Assembly (NCBI RefSeq): GCF_037055355.1
Contig: NZ_CP146350.1
Location: 2,627,001-2,691,000, forward strand
Length of the DNA: 64,000 nt
From: Streptomyces sp. DG1A-41
GTDB taxonomy: Bacteria > Actinomycetota > Actinomycetes > Streptomycetales > Streptomycetaceae
Reading direction: 5' to 3'
The position numbers and the translations under genes were made by a program. The notes under the pieces were generated by a model. The model searched no databases, was not told the DNA's origin, and was given only the letters and a program-made list of their open reading frames with translations. Shown piece after piece: positions 15,908 to 24,297 of the stretch. How positions within the stretch are numbered: the first letter of the stretch is position 1; every line of letters starts with the position of its first letter.

Positions 15908-17647
15908 ATGACGCAGACGACGACAGTCCGTCCCGCCGGCAGAGCGAGCGGGGCCGTGGTCCCGGTACTCGCCTTCGCGGGCATCGTTGTCGCGGTGATG
16001 CAGACCCTGCTCGTCCCGGTCATCAAGGATCTGCCGCAACTGCTGGACGCCGCCCCCAGCGACGCCACCTGGGTCCTGACCTCCACCCTCCTCTCGGGCG
16101 CGGTGGCCACCCCGATCATGGGCCGCCTCGGCGACCTCTACGGCAAGCGGCGCATGCTGATCACGAGCCTGGCCGTCATGGTCGTCGGCGCCCTGGTCAG
16201 CGCGTTCACCAGCGACCTGCTGCTCATGATCGCCGGCCGTACGCTCCAGGGCTTCGCGATGGGCGCCATCCCGCTCGGCATCGGCCTGATGCGCGACATG
16301 CTGCCCCGCGAGAAGCTCGGCTCGGCCATGGCCCTGATGAGCTCCTCCATAGGCGTCGGCGGCGGTCTCGCCCTGCCCGCCGCCGCGCTGGTCGCCCAGC
16401 ACACCGACTGGCACGCCCTGTTCTACGGCGCCGCCGGCCTCGGCGTCCTCGCCATCGCCCTCACCCTGCTCGTCGTGCCCGAGTCGCCGATGCGCGCCGA
16501 GGGCTCCTTCGACCTGCCGGGCGCCCTCGGTCTGTCCACCGGGCTCGTGCTCTTCCTGCTGCCGATCACCAAGGGCAGCGACTGGGGCTGGACCTCCGGC
16601 ACCACGCTCGGCCTGTTCGGCGCCGCCGCGGTCGTCCTGGTCCTGTGGGGCGTGATGGAGCTGCGCGTCAAGGCCCCGCTGGTCGACCTGCGCACCACGG
16701 CCCGCCCTGCCGTCCTCTTCACCAACCTCGCCTCGATCATGGTCGGCGTCTCCTTCTACGTCGTCTCCCTGGTCCTGCCCCAGCTGCTCCAGCTGCCCAA
16801 GTCCACCGGCTACGGCCTCGGCCAGTCGATGGTCGTCGCGGGTCTGCTCGTCGCGCCGCTCGGCCTGACGATGATGTTCACCGCGCCCGTCTACGCCCGG
16901 CTGTCCGCGAAGTACGGCCCCAAGGTCACCCTGATCCTCGGCCTGCTGATCATCGCGATCGGCTACGGCGCCGGCCTCGGCCTGATGAGCGCCCCCTGGC
17001 AGAGCCTGATCATCTCGGTCCTGCTGGGCGCGGGCATCGGCCTCGCCTACTCCTCGCTGCCCGCGCTGATCGTGGGCGCGGTCCCGGCCTCGGAGACCGG
17101 CGCCGCGAACGGCCTCAACACGCTGATGCGTTCCATCGGCACCTCGGTGTCGAGCGCCGTGATCGGCATGGTGCTGGCGAACACCGCGGACAACGTCGGC
17201 GGCGTCGAGATCCCGACCATGCACGGCTTCCGGCTCTCCTTCCTGATCGCGACGGCCGCGGTCGCCGTGGGCCTGGTCCTGGCCCTGTTCCTGCCCGGCC
17301 GCCGCCCGTCGGACAAGCCCCGGTTGCGCGCCGGCAGCGAGGAGGACGCCAACCTGGAGCGCGCCGAAGCGGTGCTGCGCGGGTTCCGCGGCCGCGTGCT
17401 GGCGGCCGACGGCACGCCGGTCGCCCGCGCCAAGGTCACACTGATCGACCGCCGGGGCCGCCAGGCCGGCGCGACCCTCTCCGCCGAGGACGGCAGCTAC
17501 GCGCTCACCGTCCCCGACCGGGGCTCCTACGTCGTCGCCGCCCGCGCCACGGGCCACGCCCCGCTCGCCTCGTCCGCGACCCACACGGGCGACGAGCGGC
17601 CGGTCGACCTCGACCTGTCGCTTCCGGGCGAGACGGTCTCCGCCTGA
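15908..17647 (+). CDS. MFS transporter fused to C-terminal carboxypeptidase-regulatory-like domain
   Basis: A 579-aa DHA2-family exporter: helices run from about residue 18 to 475, with the loop 2-3 motif MGRLGDLYGKRRM and RTLQGFAMG. After helix 14 a soluble region of about 100 residues carries a beta-sandwich signature (FRGRVLAADGTPVARAKVTL, then DGSYALTVPDRGSYVVAAR) typical of CarboxypepD_reg/Cna-B-like folds. Such a tail is unusual on an MFS exporter; with an even helix number it would face the cytoplasm. I choose the ATG at 15908. A short inverted repeat (GCAAC/GTTGC, 15823-15838) lies in the promoter region. It is terminated by the dyad at 17661-17693. Confidence 0.9.
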   Translation: MTQTTTVRPAGRASGAVVPVLAFAGIVVAVMQTLLVPVIKDLPQLLDAAPSDATWVLTSTLLSGAVATPIMGRLGDLYGKRRMLITSLAVMVVGALVSAFTSDLLLMIAGRTLQGFAMGAIPLGIGLMRDMLPREKLGSAMALMSSSIGVGGGLALPAAALVAQHTDWHALFYGAAGLGVLAIALTLLVVPESPMRAEGSFDLPGALGLSTGLVLFLLPITKGSDWGWTSGTTLGLFGAAAVVLVLWGVMELRVKAPLVDLRTTARPAVLFTNLASIMVGVSFYVVSLVLPQLLQLPKSTGYGLGQSMVVAGLLVAPLGLTMMFTAPVYARLSAKYGPKVTLILGLLIIAIGYGAGLGLMSAPWQSLIISVLLGAGIGLAYSSLPALIVGAVPASETGAANGLNTLMRSIGTSVSSAVIGMVLANTADNVGGVEIPTMHGFRLSFLIATAAVAVGLVLALFLPGRRPSDKPRLRAGSEEDANLERAEAVLRGFRGRVLAADGTPVARAKVTLIDRRGRQAGATLSAEDGSYALTVPDRGSYVVAARATGHAPLASSATHTGDERPVDLDLSLPGETVSA

Positions 17648-17660
17648 CCCGCTGCCCACC

Positions 17661-17693
17661 CGGACCCCCTGTCATCCTGCAACAGGGGGTCCG
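17661..17693 (+). terminator. Intrinsic terminator after MFS gene
   Basis: CGGACCCCCTGT and ACAGGGGGTCCG form a perfect 12-bp stem around a 9-base loop. It lies 14 bases after the MFS stop and 44 bases before the methyltransferase start. Confidence 0.75.
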
Positions 17694-17736
17694 GCAGCAT
17701 GGGCGCCCGGACCGCCGCACGACCGAGAGGAACCCC

Positions 17737-18387
17737 ATGCCCACGGCCCCCAAGCCCGAGATCCTGGCCGCGTTCGAGGCGGCGAAGGGGTTCATGCCCG
17801 TGGGTGAGGGCCTGGCCCTGTACGCGGCGGCGGTGGAGGCCGGGCGGCTCGGGCTGCCGCTCCTGGAGGTCGGCACGTACTGCGGCCGGTCCACGATCCT
17901 GCTCGCCGACGCGGCCCGGGAGGCCGGGGTCGGCGCGCTGACCGTCGACCACCACCGCGGCAGCGAGGAGCAGCAGCCGGGCTGGGAGTACCACGACCCG
18001 GAGACGGTCGACCCCGAGCTCGGCCTGATGGACACGCTGCCCACGTTCCGCCGCACCCTGCACCGGGCGGGCCTGGAGGACCACGTGGTGGCCCTGGTCG
18101 GCCGCTCCCCGCAGATCGCGGCGATCTGGCAGACCCCGCTCGGCTTCGTCTTCATCGACGGCGGCCACACCGACGAGCACGCCACCGCCGACTACGAGGG
18201 CTGGGCCCCGCACGTCGCCGAGGGCGGCCTGCTCGCCATCCACGACGTCTTCCCGGACCCGCAGGACGAGTTCACCGGCCAGGCCCCGTACCGCGTCTAC
18301 CTCAGAGCCCTAGCCTCCGGCGCGTTCACCGAAATCTCGGCCACGGACTCGCTGCGTGTCCTGCGGCGCACCGGCCCGGGCGTCTAG
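17737..18387 (+). CDS. Class I SAM-dependent methyltransferase
   Basis: A 216-aa Rossmann methyltransferase of the Methyltransf_24 (O-methyltransferase-like) type. Motif I is LLEVGTYCGRSTILLA (residues about 45-60), then TVDHHRGSEE, and the acidic strand end GFVFIDGGHTDEH. The late IHDVFPDP resembles metal-assisted O-methyltransferases. The ATG at 17737 has GAGAGGA six bases upstream. It stands alone behind a terminator, so the substrate is unknown. Confidence 0.8.
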   Translation: MPTAPKPEILAAFEAAKGFMPVGEGLALYAAAVEAGRLGLPLLEVGTYCGRSTILLADAAREAGVGALTVDHHRGSEEQQPGWEYHDPETVDPELGLMDTLPTFRRTLHRAGLEDHVVALVGRSPQIAAIWQTPLGFVFIDGGHTDEHATADYEGWAPHVAEGGLLAIHDVFPDPQDEFTGQAPYRVYLRALASGAFTEISATDSLRVLRRTGPGV

Positions 18388-18494
18388 GAGAACGGCTGGG
18401 CGGGTGAACTGCGCGCCCTCCACCCCCTCCCGGTCGGCCCACGGGCGGCGTGGCGAGTCGGCGCGCGACCGCCGCTGCCCAAGGATCCGGGCAC

Positions 18495-18782
18495 GTGGCA
18501 CACACCTTCGCAGAGCTCGTGGAGAAGCAGCGCGCGGCGGACGAGGCGTACGCCCGCGTGCGGCAACTGCAGGACGCGTACGGTCCGCCCACCCAGACCA
18601 CCTGGAGCGCCCAGCAGACCACCACCTGGGAGACCGCCTGGCGCGCCTGGCGCGACCTCGCCCGCGACGTCCAGGCAGCGGTGACCGCGTACGCGAAACA
18701 GGAGGAGACACCCCGCCAGGAGATCGAGGCACGGGTGAAGGAGGCGGTACGGCACGGGGGCCCCGACGGGAACGAGGAGTAG
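18495..18782 (+). CDS. Small conserved helical protein (95 aa)
   Basis: A 95-aa, highly charged, Trp-containing helical protein (GTG start, first residues AHTFAELVEKQRAADEAYAR). No membrane helix or known motif. An upstream in-frame ATG at 18450 would add 15 low-complexity residues; I prefer the GTG because the compact helical part begins there. It precedes the amidase gene by about 60 bases and may share its transcript. Function unknown. Confidence 0.65.
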   Translation: MAHTFAELVEKQRAADEAYARVRQLQDAYGPPTQTTWSAQQTTTWETAWRAWRDLARDVQAAVTAYAKQEETPRQEIEARVKEAVRHGGPDGNEE

Positions 18783-18844
18783 CCGCCACCCGTCGGGCCG
18801 TCCTCGACCCGCTGCCCCTGCGGACGGCCGCTAGGGTGGCACAC

Positions 18845-19795
18845 GTGTCGTACGTAGGCCCGGACTTCGAACCTCCCCAGCCGCGCCGCTCCCGCCGCGG
18901 CCCCCTGACCGTCGCGCTCGCCGCGCTGGTGCCCGGGGCGCTGCTCGGCTGGCTCGTGTACGAGACGGTGGGCGGCTCTGGGGGCGGAGACGGCTCGGGG
19001 CAGGCGACCGTGCGGTCCTCCCCGCCCTCCGCGTCGGGCGCGCCCACCGACGACGGCAAGAAGCCGAGTGCCTCACCGACGCCGACGGCGTCCTCGACCC
19101 CCGCGCCCGCCCCGGCCTCCGGCCCGCTCAGGGGGAAGGTCGTCGTCATCGACCCCGGGCACAACCCGGAGAACTTCCAGCACCCGTCCGAGATCAACCG
19201 CAAGGTGAACATCGGGACGAACTGGAAGGAGTGCGACACCACGGGCACGTCCACCAACGACGGTTACACCGAGGCGAAGTTCACCCTGGACGTGGCGCAC
19301 CGGATGCGCACGCTCCTCGAAGAGCAGGGCGCCACGGTCAAGCTGACGCAGGACGGCGACCGGCCGTACGGCCCGTGCGTGGACGAGCGGGCCCGCATCG
19401 GCAACGAGGCGAAGGCCGACGCCGTGGTCTCGATCCACGCGGACGGCTCGGGCGCCGGCAACCGCGGCTTCCACGTCATCCTGCCCGGCGCGGTCCACGC
19501 GGGCGCCGCCGACACCCGCGCCATCGTCGCCCCCTCCCGCGATCTCGGCGAGCGCGTCGCGGGCCGCTTCGTCGCCGTCACCGGCAGCGCGCCCTCCAAC
19601 TACATCGGTGACGGCACCGGTCTCGTCACGCGTAAGGACCTGGGCGGTCTCAATCTGTCAACGGTTCCCAAGGTGTTCATCGAGTGCGGCAACATGCGCG
19701 ATGGCAAGGACGCGGCGCTGCTGACCAGTGGCGCGTGGCGACAGAAGGCGGCGCAAGGGATCTCTGAGGGCATTGCAAGCTTCCTGCGGAAATAG
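18845..19795 (+). CDS. N-acetylmuramoyl-L-alanine amidase (Amidase_3), membrane-anchored
   Basis: A 316-aa zinc amidase that cleaves the bond between N-acetylmuramic acid and the peptide stem of peptidoglycan. Residues 1-20 are cytoplasmic, about 21-40 form one membrane helix (TVALAALVPGALLGWLVY), then a Ser/Pro/Thr spacer to about 95. The catalytic domain opens VVVIDPGHNPEN (first zinc ligand His), and continues with YTEAKFTLDVA (Glu ligand), VSIHADGSG (His) and VFIECGNMRD (catalytic Glu). A TAGGGT -10-like element nine bases before the GTG suggests a leaderless or near-leaderless transcript. Confidence 0.92.
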   Translation: MSYVGPDFEPPQPRRSRRGPLTVALAALVPGALLGWLVYETVGGSGGGDGSGQATVRSSPPSASGAPTDDGKKPSASPTPTASSTPAPAPASGPLRGKVVVIDPGHNPENFQHPSEINRKVNIGTNWKECDTTGTSTNDGYTEAKFTLDVAHRMRTLLEEQGATVKLTQDGDRPYGPCVDERARIGNEAKADAVVSIHADGSGAGNRGFHVILPGAVHAGAADTRAIVAPSRDLGERVAGRFVAVTGSAPSNYIGDGTGLVTRKDLGGLNLSTVPKVFIECGNMRDGKDAALLTSGAWRQKAAQGISEGIASFLRK

Positions 19796-20200
19796 ACGAC
19801 GGCAGACAGGACAGAGGGCGCCAACGCCCCGGCCGGAACATCGGCCGAGGCGGGCGGGCAGATGGCGCAAGCCTGCCGCATCCGCGGCGGAAGGAAACGG
19901 GAGACCGTCGTCAGGATGCCGAAGCACAACTCGCGCTCCGGTGACACCGTCACGGACCCTTCAGGCGGAAACGCCTGGGATGCCGAGAGTCGCTGAGACA
20001 TCGAGTAACGGAATCGTGAGTTTCCTGCGTGGTAGCGATCCGCACGCGGATCCGGGCGGACACCCTGGTCGAGCGGACGATAGGGTCCGTTCGTACGATG
20101 AGGGGCTGCCCCCGCGCTTCACACCGGGACCCAAGGGCGACATGGTGACAGCGACGCCTCCTACTGATGATGAGACGACTGAACTGAAGGACCGACTGAA
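19796..20200. other. Intergenic region with hairpins, no gene supported
   Basis: Roughly 400 bases lie between the amidase and the next membrane-protein gene. Visible structure includes a GAAA-tetraloop hairpin (AGGCG/CGCCT around 19965-19978) and a GGCCG/CGGCC dyad near 19839-19855. A 20-codon frame at 20142-20204 (MVTATPPTDDETTELKDRLK) overlaps the next start in another frame. It could be a leader peptide, or the true N-terminus of the next gene separated by a one-base loss. I do not match the region to a known riboswitch. Confidence 0.4.
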
Positions 20201-21013
20201 GTGAATATCCGCTCCCTCACTCGAGGCGACGGCGTGGTGATCGGAGCAGCGGTGTTGCTGTTCATCGCGTCGTTCCTCGACTTCTACTCGTCCGACGGCG
20301 CTCCGGCAGGCCTGGACATGCCGAGCCTGTGGGCCAGCGGTCCGGTGCTGATGAGTGTGGTCCTGGCGGGAGTCATCGGCGCCGCGCTCGTCGCCGTCGG
20401 CCGCGGTCTGACACAGGCGCCGAAGGTCGCCGGTCTGGAGCTCGGCCAGGTCGGTGTCGCGCTCACGGTCTTCGCCGCGTGGAGCGCACTCGGCAACATC
20501 TTCGATCCGGCGAGCGCCAACAACAACTTCGGCGGTTCCTCCGACGGTCCCAGTGCCGGCATCGGCCTGATCCTGGCTCTCGTCGCCACGCTGCTCATGG
20601 CCGCCGCCGCCATCGCCGCCCCTCTCGTCCCGGCCCTCAGGGGTTCCCTCATTCCCGCCCCCCGCCCGGCCGCCCCGCAGCCCTACGGCGCCCAGCCCCC
20701 CGGTGGTTACGGCTACCCGGGCGCGCAGCAGCCCCCGTTCGGCGGTCAGCCGCAGCCGGGGCAGCCGTACGGCGGCCAGCCCCAGCAGGCGCAGGCGCCG
20801 CAGCCCCCGGCCGGGGGCTTCTCGCCGTTCTGGTTCGCGGTGCCGGTGCCGCGGCCGCTGTTCGCCGAGGACGGTTCGCCGACGCCGATCGCCGAACTCG
20901 CGCCGGGGACCTGGTACCTGGCGGTCGAGCAGCGCGGCGCGGCCCTGGTCGCCCAGACGCAGGACGGCCGCCGCGGTGTCCTCCAGGACACGTCGGGCAT
21001 CCAGCGCGGCTGA
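20201..21013 (+). CDS. Four-helix membrane protein with Pro/Gln-rich tail (DUF5336-like)
   Basis: A 270-aa Streptomyces-type membrane protein. Four hydrophobic helices lie at about 12-28, 47-68, 80-95 and 118-142. They are followed by a Gly/Pro/Gln/Tyr-rich segment (YGAQPPGGYGYPGAQQPP and similar repeats) and a conserved-looking end PFWFAVPVPRPLF then ELAPGTWYLAVEQRG. GTG start with GAAGGA 10-12 bases upstream. A membrane and disordered-tail layout is seen in actinobacterial polar-growth and secretion accessory proteins, but no function can be assigned. A terminator-like dyad follows. Confidence 0.75.
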   Translation: MNIRSLTRGDGVVIGAAVLLFIASFLDFYSSDGAPAGLDMPSLWASGPVLMSVVLAGVIGAALVAVGRGLTQAPKVAGLELGQVGVALTVFAAWSALGNIFDPASANNNFGGSSDGPSAGIGLILALVATLLMAAAAIAAPLVPALRGSLIPAPRPAAPQPYGAQPPGGYGYPGAQQPPFGGQPQPGQPYGGQPQQAQAPQPPAGGFSPFWFAVPVPRPLFAEDGSPTPIAELAPGTWYLAVEQRGAALVAQTQDGRRGVLQDTSGIQRG

Positions 21014-21027
21014 GCCCCTGAACGGCG

Positions 21028-21061
21028 TACGGCCCCTCGCCCTTCCGGGTGGGGGGCCGTT
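21028..21061 (+). terminator. Intrinsic terminator-like dyad
   Basis: ACGGCCCC (21029-21036) pairs with GGGGCCGT (21053-21060). An inner CCC/GGG step surrounds TTCC. It lies between the membrane-protein gene and the F420-type oxidoreductase. Confidence 0.55.
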
Positions 21062-21110
21062 GCCGTACAGTCGTCGCCCCCATCAGCTGACATACCGTCA
21101 GGAGGCAGGC

Positions 21111-22121
21111 GTGCGGCTCGGTCTCGCCCTCGGCTACTGGGGCCGCGGCCCCTCCCCGGCCCACGTGCCCCTCGCGCAGGAGGCGGAGCGCCTCGGCTAC
21201 GACTCCGTCTGGACGGCGGAGTCCTGGGGCTCGGACGCCTTCACCCCGCTCGCCTGGATCGCGGCGCGCACCTCCCGCATCCGACTGGGCACGGCCGTCG
21301 CGCAGATGGCGGCCCGCCCGCCGACCACGACCGCCATGCACGCGCTGACCCTCGACCACCTCTCCGGCGGCCGCGTGATGCTGGGCCTCGGGCTGTCCGG
21401 CCCGCAGGTCGTCGAGGGCTGGTACGGCCGCCCGTTCCCGAAGTCGCCGTTGACCGCCACGCGCGAGTACGTCGACGTCGTACGACAGGTGTTGCGGCGT
21501 GAGGCGCCGGTGGAGCTGGCCGGCCGCTTCCACTCCCACCCCTACCGCGGCCCGGACGCCACCGGCCTGGGCAAGCGGCTCAAGCCCATCACCCACCCCT
21601 TGCGTCCCGACCTGCCGGTCCTGCTCGGCGCCGAGGGGCCGAAGAACGTCGCGCAGACGACCCGGATCGCGGACGGCTGGCTGCCGCTGTACTGGTCGCC
21701 GACCCGGCCGGAGGTCTACGGCCCGGCCGTGCGTGAACTCCCCGAGAACTTCCTCGTCGCACCCCTGACCCAGGCCCGGCTCTGCGACGACGTCACCGAG
21801 GGCCTGTTGCCCGTCAAAGCCATGCTCGGCTTCTACATCGGCGGCATGGGTCACGCGGCCCGCAACTTCCACGCCGACCTCATGGCCCGCATGGGCTACG
21901 AGGAGGAGGCCCGCCGTATCCAGGAGTTGTTCCTGTCCGACCGCCGGGAGGAGGCCGTCCTCGCCGTCCCCGACGCCTTCGCTGACGAGATCTCCCTGGT
22001 CGGACCGCGCGAACGCATTGCGGAGCGACTGGAGTTGTGGCGCAAGGGCCCGGTGACGGACCTGCTGGTCCTGGCGCCGGACCGGGAGACACTGCGCCTG
22101 CTCGCGGAGTTGAACTCCTGA
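21111..22121 (+). CDS. LLM-class F420-dependent oxidoreductase (Rv3520c-like)
   Basis: A 336-aa luciferase-like TIM-barrel enzyme, expected to use deazaflavin F420. The opening RLGLALGYWGRGPS, the block VWTAESWGSDAFTPLAWIA and LDHLSGGRVMLGLGLSGPQV match the mycobacterial Rv3520c type very closely, including KRLKPITHP and LGAEGPKN. Rv3520c lies among sterol-catabolism genes in M. tuberculosis, which fits the KstR-linked genes elsewhere in this window. No KstR box is visible upstream here, so the link is by family only. GTG start with a canonical AGGAGG five bases before. Confidence 0.88.
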   Translation: MRLGLALGYWGRGPSPAHVPLAQEAERLGYDSVWTAESWGSDAFTPLAWIAARTSRIRLGTAVAQMAARPPTTTAMHALTLDHLSGGRVMLGLGLSGPQVVEGWYGRPFPKSPLTATREYVDVVRQVLRREAPVELAGRFHSHPYRGPDATGLGKRLKPITHPLRPDLPVLLGAEGPKNVAQTTRIADGWLPLYWSPTRPEVYGPAVRELPENFLVAPLTQARLCDDVTEGLLPVKAMLGFYIGGMGHAARNFHADLMARMGYEEEARRIQELFLSDRREEAVLAVPDAFADEISLVGPRERIAERLELWRKGPVTDLLVLAPDRETLRLLAELNS

Positions 22122-22174
22122 GCGAATTTCGCACGGACGCGTTTCATCCAGACTTCAAGGGCAACCCGGAGGGC

Positions 22175-22468
22175 ATGTCCCCTCGATATCGCAACGGTGC
22201 GAATCAGGCCGGCACGGTCATCGCCGTCGTCGCCGACATCATGGCTCTCATCCTGGGCCTGTGGATTCTGATGTACCTGCTGGACGCGAACCGGGCGAAC
22301 GACTTCGTCCAGTTCATCCACGACGCGGCCCGCTGGCTGGCGGGTTGGTCCCACGACCTCTTCACGTTCGACGAGGCCTGGGCCCGAGTGGTCGCCGGCT
22401 ACGGCCTGGCAGCTGTGGTCTACCTGTTCGTGGGCCATGCGATCGCCAACAGGGTCCACCGTCACTGA
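22175..22468 (+). CDS. Small two-helix membrane protein (97 aa)
   Basis: A 97-aa integral membrane protein with two hydrophobic helices (residues about 10-33 and 70-90) separated by an amphipathic stretch. A longer reading frame from 22037 would overlap the end of the oxidoreductase gene and add low-complexity sequence. I choose the ATG at 22175 with GGAGG six bases upstream (CCCGGAGGGC). Function unknown; the gene converges on the toroid-protein gene. Confidence 0.7.
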   Translation: MSPRYRNGANQAGTVIAVVADIMALILGLWILMYLLDANRANDFVQFIHDAARWLAGWSHDLFTFDEAWARVVAGYGLAAVVYLFVGHAIANRVHRH

Positions 22469-22480
22469 CGCCCCGAGCTC

Positions 22481-23551
22481 TCAGCCGCAGCACTCCGAGT
22501 CCAGCCCCACAGGCAGGCCCCCGCCGCCGAAGACCCGGCACGTGGCCTCGTGGCCGCCCAACGCGGCGACGGCCAGCAACAGCGACCCGGCCGTCCAGGT
22601 GGTCAACTCCCGGGGCCAGATCGCCTTGTCCTCGAAGACATACCCCGTCCAGTACAGCCCGCTCTCCGGATCGCGCAGGTGCTGGATCGACTGGAGTATC
22701 TCCAGTGCGCGGTCCGACTCCCCCATCGCCCAGAGCGCCAGCGCCAGTTCGGCGGACTCGCCCCCCGTCACCCACGGGTTGGGGACCACGCAGCGCACTC
22801 CCAGCCCCGGGACGACGAACCGGTCCCAGTCCTCCTCTATACGCGCCTTGGCCTCCGCACCGGTCAAAGCACCGCCGAGCACGGGGTAGTACCAGTCCAT
22901 CGAGTAACGGTTCTTGTCGAGGAACCGCTCCGGATGCCGGCGTATCGCGTGCCGCAGCGCGCCCGCCGCCAACTCCCAGTCCGGCTGCGCCTCTTCCCGC
23001 TGCTCGGCGATCGCCAGGGCGCACCGCAGGGCGTGGTGGACGGAGGAGCTGCCGGTCAGCAGGGCGTCCGCCGTGTCCGTGCCGTCGTCGTCGCGCCGCC
23101 AGCCGATCTGACCGCCCGGCTGCTGCAAGCGCAGCACGAACTCCACCGCCGCGAACACCGCCGGCCACATCCGCTCCAGGAACGTGTCGTCGCCGGTGGA
23201 GAGGTAGTGGTGCCAGACGCCGACGGCTATGTAGGCGACGAAGTTGGTCTCCCGGCCCCGGTCGGTGACCTCGGCGAAGTCCCCGTCCGCATAGGCCGCG
23301 TACCAGGAGCCGTCCTCGTTCTGGTGCCGGGACAGCCACAGGTAGGCCCGTTCGGCGGCCTCGTGTTCACCGGCCGCGTCCAGGGCCATCGCGGCCTCGA
23401 CGTGGTCCCACGGGTCGAGGTGGTGCCCCCGGAACCACGGGATCGCGCCGTCCTCGCGCTGTTCGCCGAGGATGCCGGCGACGGTTTCGGCGGCCTGCCC
23501 GGCGGTGAGGACCCCGGGCAGGACCAGGTGCTCCGTCCGGGGAGTCGTCAC
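22481..23551 (-). CDS. Alpha/alpha-toroid protein (prenyltransferase/glycosidase-like)
   Basis: A 356-aa protein built from helical hairpin repeats, like terpenoid-cyclase or GH15-type (alpha/alpha) toroids. QNEDGSWYAAYADGDF, QQPGGQIGWR and WTAGSLLLAVAALGG show the QxxDGxW-type repeats. The acidic N-terminal motif DPWDHVEAAMAL resembles glycoside-hydrolase toroids, so carbohydrate processing is as likely as isoprenoid chemistry. GTG start overlapping the methyltransferase stop (GTGA at 23548-23551). It is last in the operon glycosyltransferase, methyltransferase, toroid. Confidence 0.8.
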   Translation of the reverse strand: MTTPRTEHLVLPGVLTAGQAAETVAGILGEQREDGAIPWFRGHHLDPWDHVEAAMALDAAGEHEAAERAYLWLSRHQNEDGSWYAAYADGDFAEVTDRGRETNFVAYIAVGVWHHYLSTGDDTFLERMWPAVFAAVEFVLRLQQPGGQIGWRRDDDGTDTADALLTGSSSVHHALRCALAIAEQREEAQPDWELAAGALRHAIRRHPERFLDKNRYSMDWYYPVLGGALTGAEAKARIEEDWDRFVVPGLGVRCVVPNPWVTGGESAELALALWAMGESDRALEILQSIQHLRDPESGLYWTGYVFEDKAIWPRELTTWTAGSLLLAVAALGGHEATCRVFGGGGLPVGLDSECCG

Positions 23552-24297
23552 AGGGCGTCCACCCCGGTGCCGGAAAGACGCGGCAGGTGCGGCTTGGTCG
23601 CGTACGCCACGAAACTCTTGCCGATCAGCGGGTTCAGCGCCTGCTCCGCGACCCGGGTGGCCAGCGGCTTCTTCATGATGTCCCAGACCAGCAGCTTGTG
23701 GTACGCCCGCACCGGCAGCGCCTTGTCGTTGTCGACGCCGAACGCGCACTTCAGCCACCAGTAGGGGGAGTGCAGGGCGTGGGCGTGGTGGGTGCCGTAC
23801 GGCTCCAGGCCGGCCTCGCGGATCTTCGCGAGCAGTTCGTCCGCCTTGTAGATGCGGATGTGGCCGCCCTCGACCTCGTGGTAGGCGTCGGACAGGGTCC
23901 AGCAGACCTTCTCGGGGCCGTAGCGCGGGACGGTGACGGCGATGCGCCCGCCGGGCTTGAGCACGCGCACCATCTCCGCGAGGACGCCCTTGTCGTCCGG
24001 GATGTGTTCCATCACCTCGGAGATGATCACGACGTCGAAGGACTCGTCGGGGAAGGGCAGTGCGAGGGCGTCGCCCTCCATGGCCGTGGCGGTGGCGCCC
24101 TCGGGGGCCTCGCCCGCCTCCTTCATCGCCGCGAACCACTTCGCGACCTCGCGGATCTCCTCGGCGTTCTGGTCCAGCGCCACGACCTGCGCGCCGCGCC
24201 GGTAGCACTCGAACGCGTGCCGGCCGGCACCGCAGCCGAGATCCAGGACTCGGTCGCCCGGGGCGAGCGGGAACCGGGAGAAGTCGACGGTCAGCAC
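23548..24297 (-). CDS. Class I SAM methyltransferase (Methyltransf_11)
   Basis: A 249-aa methyltransferase with motif I VLDLGCGAGRHAFEC, LDQNAEE for the ribose-binding acidic end, and SFDVVIISEVMEHI as motif IV. The C-terminal 100 residues (ALHSPYWWLKCAFGVDN) are longer than usual and may bind a glycolipid or polyprenyl acceptor (inference from aromatic content). It overlaps the start of the toroid gene by four bases and the end of the glycosyltransferase gene by seven. The three genes are therefore one tightly coupled unit, probably making or modifying one glycoconjugate. Confidence 0.88.
   Translation of the reverse strand: MLTVDFSRFPLAPGDRVLDLGCGAGRHAFECYRRGAQVVALDQNAEEIREVAKWFAAMKEAGEAPEGATATAMEGDALALPFPDESFDVVIISEVMEHIPDDKGVLAEMVRVLKPGGRIAVTVPRYGPEKVCWTLSDAYHEVEGGHIRIYKADELLAKIREAGLEPYGTHHAHALHSPYWWLKCAFGVDNDKALPVRAYHKLLVWDIMKKPLATRVAEQALNPLIGKSFVAYATKPHLPRLSGTGVDAL

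Noticed and set aside
20142..20204. 20-codon frame before the four-helix membrane protein
   Set aside because: Too short to call as a gene; it could be the real N-terminus separated by a missing base, which I note but cannot decide.
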